A stretch of DNA of 64,000 nt from Microbacterium sp. EYE_78 (GTDB lineage: Bacteria > Actinomycetota > Actinomycetes > Actinomycetales > Microbacteriaceae). The DNA lies in NCBI RefSeq assembly GCF_023149035.1, contig NZ_JAHXMY010000002.1:496001-560000 (forward strand). Direction: 5' to 3'. Position numbers and translations under genes: made by a program. Below, piece by piece: positions 41,834-50,605 of this stretch (position 1 is the stretch's first letter; every line of letters begins with the position of its first letter). A model generated the notes under the pieces. The model made no database searches, was not told the origin of the DNA, and saw nothing but the letters and a program-made list of their open reading frames with translations.

Positions 41834-42744
41834 CCCTTGACTGCTCCTTCGGAGGTGTTCATGATGCGCTTCTGGAAGATGAAGAACACGACGGCGACGG
41901 GGATCGTCATGAGCGCCGCCGCGGCGAGCTTGAGCGGATACTGCGTGCCCTGACTCAGTTGACCGGACGCCAGGCTCGCCACGCCTTTCGTCAGCGTCGT
42001 GAGTTCGGGGGATTGGGTCGAGACGATGAAGTGGGTGAGTTCGTTCCAGGAGCCCTGAAACGACAGGATCACGATCGTGATGAGGGCGGGGCGCGCCATC
42101 GGCAGGACCACCGACCAGAACACGCGGAAGGTGCTCGCACCGTCGATGCGCGCCTGCTCCTCGACGGACGGCGGGATCGACTCGAAGAAGTTCTTCATGA
42201 TGAACACGCCCGCGGCGTCGACGAGCAGTGGCAGCACCATGCCCGCGTAGGAGTCGTACATGCCGAGCTGGTTGAGGACCAGGAACCGGGGGATGAGCAG
42301 GACGACCGCGGGCACCGCCATCACGGCGACGACCAGGGCGAAGATGACACCGCGCCCGCGGAAGGTCAGCCGGGCCAGCGCGTAGCCGGCGAGCGAGACG
42401 AAGAAGACGCGGCCCAAGGTGACGAGGATCGTCACGACAGCGGAGTTCGCGAACCACAACGGGAAGTCGCTGTTGAGGAAGAGGCGCTCGTACGCCGCTG
42501 TCGTGAAGGTCTGCGGCAGCAGGGAGATGGGGCTGGACGCCGCCTCCTGCTCGCTCTTGAACGAGGTCGCGACCTGCACGAGGAACGGATAGATGTACAC
42601 GATCGCCAGGACAGCGAGCATCGCGTACAGGAGCACCTGTCCCGCGACGGAGGTGCGGGTGACGCGCCGCCGTCGGGGCGGAGCGTCGTCGATCGGGGTG
42701 TCGGTGAGTGTCGCGGTTCGGGCGAGCGTTCTGCTGTCGGTCAC
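41830..42744 (-). CDS. Carbohydrate ABC transporter permease (MalG-like)
   Basis: A 304-residue permease with six membrane segments. The EAA loop that contacts the ATPase is visible as EEQARIDGASTFRVFWSVVLPMARP near residue 192. The stretch LLIPRFLVLNQLGMYDSYAGMVLP is typical of MalG-type subunits. It starts with GTG, overlapping the stop of the MalF-like gene. No ATPase gene is in the operon, so a shared MsiK/MsmX-type ATPase elsewhere must energise it. Confidence 0.94.
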   Translation of the reverse strand: MTDSRTLARTATLTDTPIDDAPPRRRRVTRTSVAGQVLLYAMLAVLAIVYIYPFLVQVATSFKSEQEAASSPISLLPQTFTTAAYERLFLNSDFPLWFANSAVVTILVTLGRVFFVSLAGYALARLTFRGRGVIFALVVAVMAVPAVVLLIPRFLVLNQLGMYDSYAGMVLPLLVDAAGVFIMKNFFESIPPSVEEQARIDGASTFRVFWSVVLPMARPALITIVILSFQGSWNELTHFIVSTQSPELTTLTKGVASLASGQLSQGTQYPLKLAAAALMTIPVAVVFFIFQKRIMNTSEGAVKG

Positions 42745-43862
42745 GGCTTCGCTCCCTTCGGTGTGTACGCACGGATGCGGCGTCGGGAGACGGGGCGCTC
42801 ACGCAGGATCCACCGTTGGAAGAGCGTGAAGGCGATGATGATGAGGAAGAGGATGAAGGCGATCGCCGCGCCGATGCCCCAGTCCTGGTTGCTGAACGCG
42901 GACGTGTAGGACAGGTACGCGGGGGTGATGGTGGTCTTGCCGGGCTGTCCCTTCGTGCCGGTGTAGATCTGGTCGAACACCTGCCAGCAGCCGATGAGTC
43001 CGAGCGTGATCACGGTGAACAGGGTCGGGCGCAGCTGGGGCAGGGTGATCCGCCAGAAGCGCTGCCACGCGCTCGCGCCGTCCATCATCCCGGCCTCGGT
43101 GAGCTCGTATCCGACGTTCTGGAGCGCGGCGATGAACAGCAGCATGAAGGTGCCGCTGGTCGTGAACACGGCCATGAGGATGAGGGCACTCATCGCGATG
43201 GAGGGCCCGGCGAGCCAGTCCCACCCCGACAGGCCGAGGAAGCCGGGCGTCGACAAGGCTGCGGGGGCGGCGTCGACGCCGAAGACACCGAGGAACAGGT
43301 GCACGATCCCTCGCGCGTCGTTGAACCAGTTCGGGCCCTCGCCGCCGGTGATCGCAGCGATGACGGCGTTGACCGGGCCGGCCGCACTGAACAGGAACAG
43401 CCAGAGGACGGTGATGGCGACCGAACTCGTCACCGACGGGAAGTAGAAGGCGGTGCGGAAGAAGCCGCGCGCCCACATCATCCGGCGGCTGACCAGCACG
43501 GCGAGGAACAGCGACAGCGCCGTCTGCAGGGGGACGACGAGGACCACGTACCAGGCGTTGTTCCGCAGCGCCGTGCCGAAGTCCCGGCTCCGGAGCCCTT
43601 GGCCGGAGGTGAGCTCGGCGTAGTTGTCGAGCCCGACGAAGCCCACGGTGGGGGAGAGCGGACTGCCGCGCCCGCTCCAGTCCGAGAAGCTCACCCACAG
43701 CGCCATCAGCACGGGGAGGAAGAGGAACACCCCGAGGATCACGACCACGGGGAGGACGAAGAGCCAGCCGGCGGTCCCCTCGCCGCGACGGATGCCGCTG
43801 GTGCGGCGGTCGCGGCGAGGGGACTCCAGGCCTGCCCGGTCCTTCACGACGGGCGTCGACAT
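42741..43862 (-). CDS. Carbohydrate ABC transporter permease (MalF-like)
   Basis: A 373-residue permease with six membrane segments and the EAA loop LTEAGMMDGASAWQRFWRITLPQLRP near residue 260. The extracytoplasmic insertion between helices 3 and 4 (about 155-200) is longer than the minimum, as in some Actinobacteria. It lies 1 nt from the binding-protein gene and overlaps the MalG-like gene. Confidence 0.94.
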   Translation of the reverse strand: MSTPVVKDRAGLESPRRDRRTSGIRRGEGTAGWLFVLPVVVILGVFLFLPVLMALWVSFSDWSGRGSPLSPTVGFVGLDNYAELTSGQGLRSRDFGTALRNNAWYVVLVVPLQTALSLFLAVLVSRRMMWARGFFRTAFYFPSVTSSVAITVLWLFLFSAAGPVNAVIAAITGGEGPNWFNDARGIVHLFLGVFGVDAAPAALSTPGFLGLSGWDWLAGPSIAMSALILMAVFTTSGTFMLLFIAALQNVGYELTEAGMMDGASAWQRFWRITLPQLRPTLFTVITLGLIGCWQVFDQIYTGTKGQPGKTTITPAYLSYTSAFSNQDWGIGAAIAFILFLIIIAFTLFQRWILRERPVSRRRIRAYTPKGAKP

Positions 43863-43863
43863 G

Positions 43864-45126
43864 TCAGCCGACGATCGCCTCGAGGTTGGACTGGGTGCTC
43901 TGCAGGATGGTGGCCGGGTCGGCGTCCTTCAGCGTCGCAAGCTGCGCGTTGAGGTCAGTGAACACGTCGGACACGCCGTCGTTGGTCGGCACGCCCTGGG
44001 CGTAGTCCGCGCCGGCGAGGAATGCCTGCAGGTCAGGGTTGTCGGCCGTCCACTGGTCGGCGGCGGACTGCACGGACGGCATCGGACCGAACGCCTCGGA
44101 GAACGCGAGCTGCTGCTCGGCGCTGGTCAGGTACTGGACGAGGTCGAGCGCGCCCTGCTGGTTGGGGCTGTCGGCAGCCATGCCCCAGCAGTTCGTGAAC
44201 TGCAGCGTGCCCTGCCCCGCAGGTCCCGCGGGCAGCTCGACGACGAGGGGGTCGACATCGGGGAAGTCGCCCAGGGCGCCGGTGATCCAGTTGCCCTCGA
44301 TGGTCATCGCGCCGAGCTGCTTGCCCAGCGCTTCGCCACCCCAGCCGGCCCCGACGTCCGCAGCGTACGCGAACGTACCGTCGGTCAGGTGCTCCTTGAC
44401 GTAGGTCAGTGCCTCGGTGTTCTCAGGGCTGTCCGCGACGGCCTCAGTGCCGTCCTCGGAGACGAGCCGGCCGCCCGCTTGCGCCATGAACGCCCCGACA
44501 CGCTGATACTCGCCGCTGAAGACCAGGCCGGTGGTGTCGCCGGTGGTGAGCTTCTCCGCGGCGGCCGCGAGGGAGTCCCAATCGGTCGGGATGTCGGCGT
44601 CGGTCAGCCCCGCTGCATCCCACAGGTTCTTGTTGATGATGAGCTGGAGCGTCGAGAAGTCCTTCGGGGCGCAGTAGAACTGGTCGTCGTAGGTGAAGTT
44701 CTGCACGAGCGACGGGTAGAAGTCGTCCTTGTTCTCGAGCATGTCGCCGTAGGCGATGACGGAGCCGTTGTCGGCGTAGCCGGCGAGGAGCTCGGTCGCG
44801 AGGTAGAAGAGGTCCGGCGGGTTGCCACCGGCGAAGCCCTGCGAGAGCTGCTGCGTCAGGTCGGTCGCGGCGATGACCTCGACGTCGATGCCGGACTCCT
44901 CCGACCACGCGGCGACGGCATCGTTGACCGCCGCGGTCTCGGCGTCGCCGGACGAGCCGATCATCACGGTGAGCGCGTCATCCGACGACGTGAGCTCACC
45001 GCCGCCGTCGGGTCCGCCGGACGCGGCGGGTCCGTCGTCGAAACCAGATCCGCCGCAGCCTGCCAGCGCGAGTGTCGTGGCGAGGCCGATCCCGCCGAGG
45101 GCCATCAGTCGTCTGCTCTGTCGCAT
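43864..45126 (-). CDS. Extracellular sugar-binding lipoprotein
   Basis: A 420-residue family 1 solute-binding lipoprotein. The signal peptide ends at LALAGC with Cys24 lipidated. The mature part opens with Gly/Ser/Asp linkers and contains the family-typical APKDFSTLQLIINKNLWDAAGL near residue 155 and EGNWITGALGDFP near 285. It is the first gene of the operon, facing a divergent LacI regulator and operator. The enzyme in the operon suggests an oligosaccharide substrate, perhaps an alpha-glucan fragment. Confidence 0.94.
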   Translation of the reverse strand: MRQSRRLMALGGIGLATTLALAGCGGSGFDDGPAASGGPDGGGELTSSDDALTVMIGSSGDAETAAVNDAVAAWSEESGIDVEVIAATDLTQQLSQGFAGGNPPDLFYLATELLAGYADNGSVIAYGDMLENKDDFYPSLVQNFTYDDQFYCAPKDFSTLQLIINKNLWDAAGLTDADIPTDWDSLAAAAEKLTTGDTTGLVFSGEYQRVGAFMAQAGGRLVSEDGTEAVADSPENTEALTYVKEHLTDGTFAYAADVGAGWGGEALGKQLGAMTIEGNWITGALGDFPDVDPLVVELPAGPAGQGTLQFTNCWGMAADSPNQQGALDLVQYLTSAEQQLAFSEAFGPMPSVQSAADQWTADNPDLQAFLAGADYAQGVPTNDGVSDVFTDLNAQLATLKDADPATILQSTQSNLEAIVG

Positions 45127-45186
45127 GTCCGCATCTCCTTCGATCCCGGTGCTGCGATCGTTCCGACCGTGCTGATCTCGGTCGAC

Positions 45187-45200
45187 TTTGAACGATCAAA
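45187..45200. promoter_or_regulatory. LacI-family operator
   Basis: TTTGAACGATCAAA is a 14-bp palindrome with one mismatch and a central CG, the classic LacI/GalR operator form. It is the AT-richest point between the binding-protein gene and the lacI gene. Confidence 0.75.
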
Positions 45201-45263
45201 TTGTGGAATGCTGACCAACGTAAGAGGGTGGTCCCATCACTGTCAAGAGGCGGGGGTGCGCCG

Positions 45264-46271
45264 ATGGGTGAAAAGTCGATAACGATCGAGGACGTGGCGC
45301 AGGCGGCCGGCGTCTCGCGTCAGACGGTCAGCAACGTGCTCAACACGCCCGCCATCGTCAAGGCGACGACGCGCGAGCGGGTGCAGGACGCGATCGCGAA
45401 GCTCGGTTATGCGCCGCACGCGTCGGCGCGCCGCCTCCGCACCCGGCGGAGCGCCACGATCGGCATCCATCTCGATCCCTATGCGGGCGGCATCTCGGGC
45501 GTCGTGCTCGACCGCTTCGTCCACGCGCTCACCGAGAGCGCGGGCGACCGCGGGCTGCGGGTGCTCGTCTATGCGGCATCCGATGAGGACGAGGAGATCC
45601 GCCGGATGTCGGAGCTCGTCGACGCCGGCGACGTCGAGGCGGTCGTCGTCACCGGCACGCGCTACGGCGATCGACGCATCGCATGGCTCACCGAGCGAGG
45701 GGTGCCCTTCGTCTCCTTCGGCCGACCCTGGGATGCGTCGCCCCACGATGACGCCGCGCACCTGTGGGTCGACGTCGACGGCGCCTCCGGCACTCGGGCC
45801 GCGACCGAGCACGCGCTGTCGGTCGGGCCGAGGGTGGCGTTCCTGGGGTGGCCGGCCGGATCGCCGACCGGTGACGACCGCGAGCGCGGCTGGCGCGAGG
45901 CGATGATGGATGCCGGGGCGAGCCCGGATCTGCGACTGTCGGCCGAGGAGCGCGTCGCCGACGCGCGTGACCGGGTCGTCGAGCTGCTCGGGGCGGCGGA
46001 CGTCGACGCGATCGTGTGCGCCAGTGACACCCTCGCCGTCGGCGCCCACGTCGCCGCGGTGGCGGCGCACCACTCCGACCTCGTGATCATCGGCTTCGAC
46101 AACACCCCCGCCGTCGAGGCGCTGGGCCTGCCGAGCGTCGAGCAGCTCCCCGAGCTCGTCGCCGCGGGGACCCTCGACCTGCTGATGGCGGGCGGCACCC
46201 GCATCGAGCGGCGCGCCGCGGGGAGCGGCGTCGCGCACGTGCTCGTCCAGCCGAGGCTCGTCATCCGCTGA
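45264..46271 (+). CDS. LacI-family transcriptional regulator
   Basis: A 335-residue LacI regulator. The helix-turn-helix and hinge cover residues 5-60 (IEDVAQAAGVSRQTVSNVLN, then LGYAPHASARRLRTRRS). A periplasmic-binding-protein-like effector domain follows, with AIVCASDTLAVGAHVAA near 250 and IIGFDNTPAVEALGLPSVEQ near 270. ATG 45264 fits the family N-terminus; an upstream in-frame ATG would add 21 poorly conserved residues. It likely represses the divergent sugar-uptake operon through the operator 64 nt upstream. Confidence 0.94.
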   Translation: MGEKSITIEDVAQAAGVSRQTVSNVLNTPAIVKATTRERVQDAIAKLGYAPHASARRLRTRRSATIGIHLDPYAGGISGVVLDRFVHALTESAGDRGLRVLVYAASDEDEEIRRMSELVDAGDVEAVVVTGTRYGDRRIAWLTERGVPFVSFGRPWDASPHDDAAHLWVDVDGASGTRAATEHALSVGPRVAFLGWPAGSPTGDDRERGWREAMMDAGASPDLRLSAEERVADARDRVVELLGAADVDAIVCASDTLAVGAHVAAVAAHHSDLVIIGFDNTPAVEALGLPSVEQLPELVAAGTLDLLMAGGTRIERRAAGSGVAHVLVQPRLVIR

Positions 46272-46295
46272 GCGTCGTCGGGCAGGGTATGCATT

Positions 46296-46315
46296 CGAAC
46301 GGAGATCTGCGTTCG
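46296..46315. repeat. Dispersed near-palindrome, copy 1
   Basis: CGAACGGAGATCTGCGTTCG is a 20-bp near-palindrome with an AGATCT core. Its AGATCTGCG(C/T)T half recurs at 46351 and at 48842. It lies between the convergent lacI and iclR genes. Confidence 0.65.
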
Positions 46316-46350
46316 CGCGGGTGATCAGCGCCGGATGCGTCCTCGTTGCT

Positions 46351-46367
46351 GCAGATCTGCGCTGGAA
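46351..46367. repeat. Dispersed near-palindrome, copy 2
   Basis: GCAGATCTGC (46351-46360) is a perfect palindrome and runs on as AGATCTGCGCTGGAACG, matching copies 1 and 3 at most positions. It is 36 nt past copy 1 and close to the iclR stop. Confidence 0.55.
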
Positions 46368-46386
46368 CGTCGGCGGATGCCGGGCC

Positions 46387-47199
46387 TCAGCGCCGCCCGA
46401 TGCGGCGCGACAGCTCGGCCGCGGCGTCGCCGGCAAGGTCCACCAGACGCGCCGGGTCGACGTCGGCGTCCTCCGGCCAGGTGACGGCGAGGGCGGCTGC
46501 GGGCCAGTCGGCGTGGTCGCGGACGGCGACGCCGACCGAGCGGAATCCGAGGGTCACCTCACCATCCTCGCTCGCGTGTCCGTCCGCGCGCGCCTGGCGG
46601 AGCAGCTCGCGCAGCTCGCTCGGGCGCTGCGGGCCACGATCGGTGCGGGCGGTGAACGCGCCGGCATCCGGATACAGCGCCCGCACCTGCTCGCGGGGGA
46701 GCGCCGCCAGCATCGCGCGGCCCGTCGCGGTCAGGTGCGCGGGCAGCCGGACGCCGACGTCGGTGATGAGGGCGGGGCGTCGCGGGGCTCGCTCCTCGAC
46801 GATGTACAGGACGTCGCGCCCCGTCATGACGGCGAGGTGCGCGCTCTCGCCGGCGCGGTCGGCGAGTTGCGCGACGATGGGGCGTCCGAGCCGTGCGAGC
46901 GGTTCCTGCCGCGCGTAGCCGCCGGCGAGCTCGAAGGCCGCGGTGCCGAGTCCCCACCGCCGGTCGCCTTCGAGGTGGACGACGAACCCGTGGGCCTCCA
47001 TCGCGGCGAGCAGGTGGTAGACGCTCGAGCGCGGAAGGTCGAGCTGCGTCGCGATCGTCTGCGCCGCGACCGGTCCCCGCTGGCGGGCGAGGAGGGTGAG
47101 GATGCGGAGGGTGTGGTCCGCCGCGGGGACCTTAGGCCTGTCGGGGATCGGCGCCCGCGGCCCGTCTGGGATCGGCGCCCGTTGCCTGTCTGGGATCAC
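46387..47199 (-). CDS. IclR-family regulator, likely of histidine utilisation
   Basis: A 270-residue IclR regulator. The winged helix (TLRILTLLARQRGPVAAQTIATQLDLPRSSVYHLL) covers about residues 30-65, and the effector domain has YIVEERAPRRPALITDVGVRLPAHLTATGRAML near 140. It is divergent from hutH across a 58-nt gap, which suggests it controls the hut genes in response to urocanate or histidine. The N-terminal 22 residues are three copies of an IPDRxxAP repeat. The GTG at 47199 is chosen as the closest start codon upstream of the domain; GTG 47205 is possible. Confidence 0.88.
   Translation of the reverse strand: MIPDRQRAPIPDGPRAPIPDRPKVPAADHTLRILTLLARQRGPVAAQTIATQLDLPRSSVYHLLAAMEAHGFVVHLEGDRRWGLGTAAFELAGGYARQEPLARLGRPIVAQLADRAGESAHLAVMTGRDVLYIVEERAPRRPALITDVGVRLPAHLTATGRAMLAALPREQVRALYPDAGAFTARTDRGPQRPSELRELLRQARADGHASEDGEVTLGFRSVGVAVRDHADWPAAALAVTWPEDADVDPARLVDLAGDAAAELSRRIGRR
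47135..47197. repeat. 24-bp tandem repeat at the iclR start
   Basis: Two full copies (47135-47158, 47159-47182) and a partial third (47183-47197) with core GGGATCGGCGCC. In frame they encode I-P-D-x-x-x-A/V-P octapeptides at the protein's N-terminus. Confidence 0.8.
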
Positions 47200-47257
47200 A
47201 GACACAGGATGCCACGACCGCCTCCCGCGGACCGTCGCCGCGCGCTGGAATCGACGC

Positions 47258-48898
47258 ATGCCCGTCCTCACCGCCGTCACCCTCGGGGACGCCCCGCTCA
47301 CCCCGGCCGAGGTCGTCGCCGTCGCCCGCCATGACGCGCACGTCGTCGTCTCGGACGCGGCGCTCGCCCGCACCGCCGAGACCCGCGCGCTCATCGAGCG
47401 ACTCGCCGACGATCCCCAGCCGCACTACGGCATCTCGACCGGCTTCGGGGCCCTCGCGACGACGTTCATCGCGCCCGACCGGCGCCGTCAGCTGCAGGCG
47501 AGCCTCATCCGCTCGCACGCCGCCGGGACCGGACCCGAGGTCGAGCGGGAGGTGGTCCGCGCGCTGCACCTGCTGCGCCTGCAGACCCTCGCGACCGGCC
47601 GCACCGGCGTGCGTCCCGTGGTCGTCGAGACGTACGCCGCGATGCTCAACGCCGGGATCACCCCGATCGTGCACGAGTACGGCTCGCTCGGCTGCTCCGG
47701 CGACCTCGCCCCCCTCTCGCACATCGCGCTCGCCGCGCTCGGCGAGGGGCCGGTCCGCACGGCGGACGGCACGAAGGTCGACGCCGCCGAGGCGCTGGCG
47801 GCCGCCGGCATCCGCCCCCTCGTCCTCGAGGAGAAGGAGGGGCTCGCCCTCATCAACGGCACCGACGGCATGCTCGGGATGCTGTCGCTCGCCCTCGCGG
47901 ACCTCGACACCCTCCTCGCGACCGCCGACCTGGCCGCCGCGCTGTCGGTCGAGAGTCAGCTCGGCACCGATGCGGTCTTCGCCGCGGACCTCATGGGACT
48001 CCGCCCGCAGTCGGGGCAGGCCGTGTCGGCCGCGAACCTGCGCCACGCGCTCGCCGATTCGCCGATCGTCGCGAGCCACCGCGACCCGGCCGTCTGCACC
48101 CGCGTGCAGGACGCCTACTCGCTCCGCTGCTCGCCGCAGGTGCACGGCGCCGCGCGCGACACCCTCGACCACGCCCGCATGGTCGCCGAGCGCGAGCTCG
48201 CGTCTGCCGTCGACAACCCGGTTGTGACCCCCGACGGGCGCGTCGAGTCGAACGGCAACTTCCACGGCGCGCCGGTCGCGTACGTCTTGGATTTCCTCGC
48301 GATCGCGGTCGCCGACGTCGCCTCGATCTCGGAGCGCCGCACCGACCGCGCACTCGACCGCACGCGCAGCAACGGGCTGCCGCCGTTCCTCGCTGACGAG
48401 GTCGGCGTCGACAGCGGCCTCATGATCGCCCAGTACGCCGCCGCGGGCATCGTCTCGGAGCTCAAACGCCTCGCCGTGCCGGCATCCGTCGACTCGATCC
48501 CGTCGTCGGCGATGCAGGAGGACCACGTCTCGATGGGCTGGGCCGCCGCGCGCAAGCTCCGCCGCGCGATCGACGGCCTCGCCCGCGTGATCGCGATCGA
48601 GGTGGTGACGGGATGCCGCGCCCTCGACCTGCGCGCCCCGCTGCGGCCCGCGCCGGTCACCGGGGCCGTCCGCGACCTGGTCCGCACGGTCGTCGAGGGG
48701 CCCGGGCCCGACCGCTTCGTCGCCCCTGACCTCGAGGCCGCGACGCAGCTCGTCGTCTCGGGCGAGGTCGCCCGCGCCGCGTTCGCACCCGCCAGCGAGC
48801 GGACATCCGCCGCCGCGAGGACGAATCGCCCTGAATCCGTCCGCTCGAGCGCAGATCTCCGCTCGAGCGCCGCACCGTTCGAAGGAGAACAGGCATGA
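47258..48898 (+). CDS. hutH: Histidine ammonia-lyase
   Basis: A 546-residue enzyme that deaminates histidine to urocanate, the first step of histidine breakdown. The MIO cofactor forms from Cys-Ser-Gly in [15 protein letters not shown] (about 140-154). Other family stretches are [13 protein letters not shown] near 51, [13 protein letters not shown] near 200, and QVHGAARD plus [11 protein letters not shown] in the C-terminal half. It exceeds the usual length of about 510 residues by an extra tail of about 35 residues rich in Ser/Ala/Arg, which contains a repeat element (48842-48869). It heads the hutHUI operon. Confidence 0.95.
   Translation: MPVLTAVTLGDAPLTPAEVVAVARHDAHVVVSDAALARTAETRALIERLADDPQPHYGISTGFGALATTFIAPDRRRQLQASLIRSHAAGTGPEVEREVVRALHLLRLQTLATGRTGVRPVVVETYAAMLNAGITPIVHEYGSLGCSGDLAPLSHIALAALGEGPVRTADGTKVDAAEALAAAGIRPLVLEEKEGLALINGTDGMLGMLSLALADLDTLLATADLAAALSVESQLGTDAVFAADLMGLRPQSGQAVSAANLRHALADSPIVASHRDPAVCTRVQDAYSLRCSPQVHGAARDTLDHARMVAERELASAVDNPVVTPDGRVESNGNFHGAPVAYVLDFLAIAVADVASISERRTDRALDRTRSNGLPPFLADEVGVDSGLMIAQYAAAGIVSELKRLAVPASVDSIPSSAMQEDHVSMGWAAARKLRRAIDGLARVIAIEVVTGCRALDLRAPLRPAPVTGAVRDLVRTVVEGPGPDRFVAPDLEAATQLVVSGEVARAAFAPASERTSAAARTNRPESVRSSADLRSSAAPFEGEQA
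48842..48869. repeat. Dispersed near-palindrome, copy 3, inside hutH
   Basis: Two perfect CGCTCGAGCG palindromes (48842-48851 and 48860-48869) flank CAGATCTC. Read on the minus strand it gives AGATCTGCGCTCGAGCG, matching copies 1 and 2. It encodes [10 protein letters not shown] in the extra C-terminal tail of HutH. Confidence 0.7.
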
Positions 48899-50604
48899 CC
48901 GACACCACCACGACCCGCACCGTCCGCGCCGACCGCGGCGCCGAGAGGACAGCCCTGACCCGCACCGTCCGAGCGGAGCGAGGCGCCGAGAGGACAGCGA
49001 AGAGCTGGGGCGCCGAGGCGGCGAAGCGGATGCTGATGAACAACCTCGACCCCGACGTCGCCGAGCACCCGGAGGACCTCGTCGTCTACGGCGGCACCGG
49101 CAAGGCGGCCCGCACGTGGGAGGCGTACGACGCGATCGTCCGCACCCTCGACGAGCTCGAGCCCGACGAGACGCTGCTCGTGCAATCCGGCAAGCCGGTC
49201 GGCGTGTTCCGCACGCACGAGTGGGCGCCCCGCGTGCTCATCGCGAACTCGAACCTCGTCGGTGACTGGGCGACGTGGCCCGAGTTCCGCCGCCTCGAGC
49301 ACCTCGGTCTGACGATGTACGGACAGATGACCGCGGGCTCCTGGATCTACATCGGGACGCAGGGCATCCTGCAAGGCACGTACGAGACGTTCGCCGCCGT
49401 CGCGCGCTCGCTCGGCCGCGACTCGCTCGCGGGCACGCTCACCCTGACCGGCGGCGCGGGCGGCATGGGCGGCGCGCAGCCGCTCGCCGTCACGATAAAC
49501 GGGGGAGCGGTCCTCGTCGTCGACGTCGACGAGTCGCGCCTGCGTCGCCGTGTCGAGCACGGCTACCTCGACGAGCACACCGCCGACCTCGACGCCGCGA
49601 TCCAGCGCGCCGTGGCCGCCAAGGACGCCGGCGAGGCGCGCTCCATCGGCGTCGTGGGGAACGCGGCCGACGTCTTCCCGGAGCTCCTGGCCCGCGGCAT
49701 CCCGATCGACATCGTCACGGACCAGACGAGCGCGCACGACCCGCTCGCGTACCTGCCCTCGGGCGTCGCATTCGAGGATTGGAAGGCCGAGGCGGCCGCC
49801 GACCCCGAGGGGTTCACCGAGCGCTCGCGGGTCTCCATGGCGCGGCACGTCGAGGCGATGGTCGGGTTCCAGGATGCCGGTGCCGCGGTCTTCGACTACG
49901 GCAACTCGATCCGCCGCGAGGCCGAACTCGGCGGTTACGACCGCGCGTTCGCCTTCCCCGGGTTCGTGCCCGCCTACATTCGGCCGCTGTTCGCGGAGGG
50001 CAAGGGGCCGTTCCGCTGGGTGGCGCTGTCGGGCGACCCCGAGGACATCGCGAAGACCGACCGCGCCGTCGCGGAGCTTTTCCCCGACGACGCCCCCCTG
50101 CACCGTTGGCTCGAGAAGGCGGCCGACAAGGTGCAGGTCGAGGGCCTCCCCGCCCGCATCTGCTGGCTCGGGTACAAGGAGCGCCATCTCGCGGGGCTCA
50201 AGTTCAACGAGATGGTCGCGTCGGGCGAGCTGTCTGGGCCCATCGTCATCGGCCGCGACCACCTCGACGCGGGCTCCGTCGCGAGCCCGTACCGCGAGAC
50301 CGAGGCGATGGCCGACGGCTCCGACGCGATCGCCGACTGGCCGCTGCTGAACGCGCTGCTGAACACGGCATCGGGCGCCGCCTGGGTGTCGATCCACCAC
50401 GGCGGCGGGGTCGGCATCGGCCGCTCCATCCACGCCGGTCAGGTCACCGTCGCCGACGGCACCCCGCTCGCCGCCGAGAAGCTCGCGCGGGTGCTCGTGA
50501 ACGATCCCGGGACCGGCGTCATGCGCCACGTCGACGCCGGGTACGACCGCGCGAAGGAGGTCGCCCGCGAACGCGGCCTCACCATCCCCATGCTGGACGC
50601 ATGA
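48895..50604 (+). CDS. hutU: Urocanate hydratase
   Basis: A 569-residue enzyme converting urocanate to imidazolonepropionate with tightly bound NAD+. Family motifs are [14 protein letters not shown] near residue 62, [19 protein letters not shown] near 182 (NAD site), [13 protein letters not shown] near 275 and [12 protein letters not shown] near 340. Residues 7-36 are an exact-type 15-residue duplication absent from what I know of the family N-terminus. RBS AAGGAG precedes the ATG, which overlaps the hutH stop. Confidence 0.95.
   Translation: MTDTTTTRTVRADRGAERTALTRTVRAERGAERTAKSWGAEAAKRMLMNNLDPDVAEHPEDLVVYGGTGKAARTWEAYDAIVRTLDELEPDETLLVQSGKPVGVFRTHEWAPRVLIANSNLVGDWATWPEFRRLEHLGLTMYGQMTAGSWIYIGTQGILQGTYETFAAVARSLGRDSLAGTLTLTGGAGGMGGAQPLAVTINGGAVLVVDVDESRLRRRVEHGYLDEHTADLDAAIQRAVAAKDAGEARSIGVVGNAADVFPELLARGIPIDIVTDQTSAHDPLAYLPSGVAFEDWKAEAAADPEGFTERSRVSMARHVEAMVGFQDAGAAVFDYGNSIRREAELGGYDRAFAFPGFVPAYIRPLFAEGKGPFRWVALSGDPEDIAKTDRAVAELFPDDAPLHRWLEKAADKVQVEGLPARICWLGYKERHLAGLKFNEMVASGELSGPIVIGRDHLDAGSVASPYRETEAMADGSDAIADWPLLNALLNTASGAAWVSIHHGGGVGIGRSIHAGQVTVADGTPLAAEKLARVLVNDPGTGVMRHVDAGYDRAKEVARERGLTIPMLDA
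48913..49002 (+). repeat. 45-bp in-frame duplication at the hutU start
   Basis: Copies at 48913-48957 and 48958-49002 encode [15 protein letters not shown] and [15 protein letters not shown]. Both DNA and protein are clearly duplicated, with few changes, so the event is fairly recent. Confidence 0.85.
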
Positions 50605-50605
50605 C

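Noticed and set aside
41830..45126. Operon regarded as broken because it lacks an ABC ATPase
   Set aside because: Gram-positive sugar uptake systems of this type commonly share one ATPase encoded elsewhere.
47685..47710. Cys in the HutH MIO triad (CSG, not ASG) as an active-site defect
   Set aside because: Cys-Ser-Gly at this position is usual in actinobacterial histidine ammonia-lyases as I know them.
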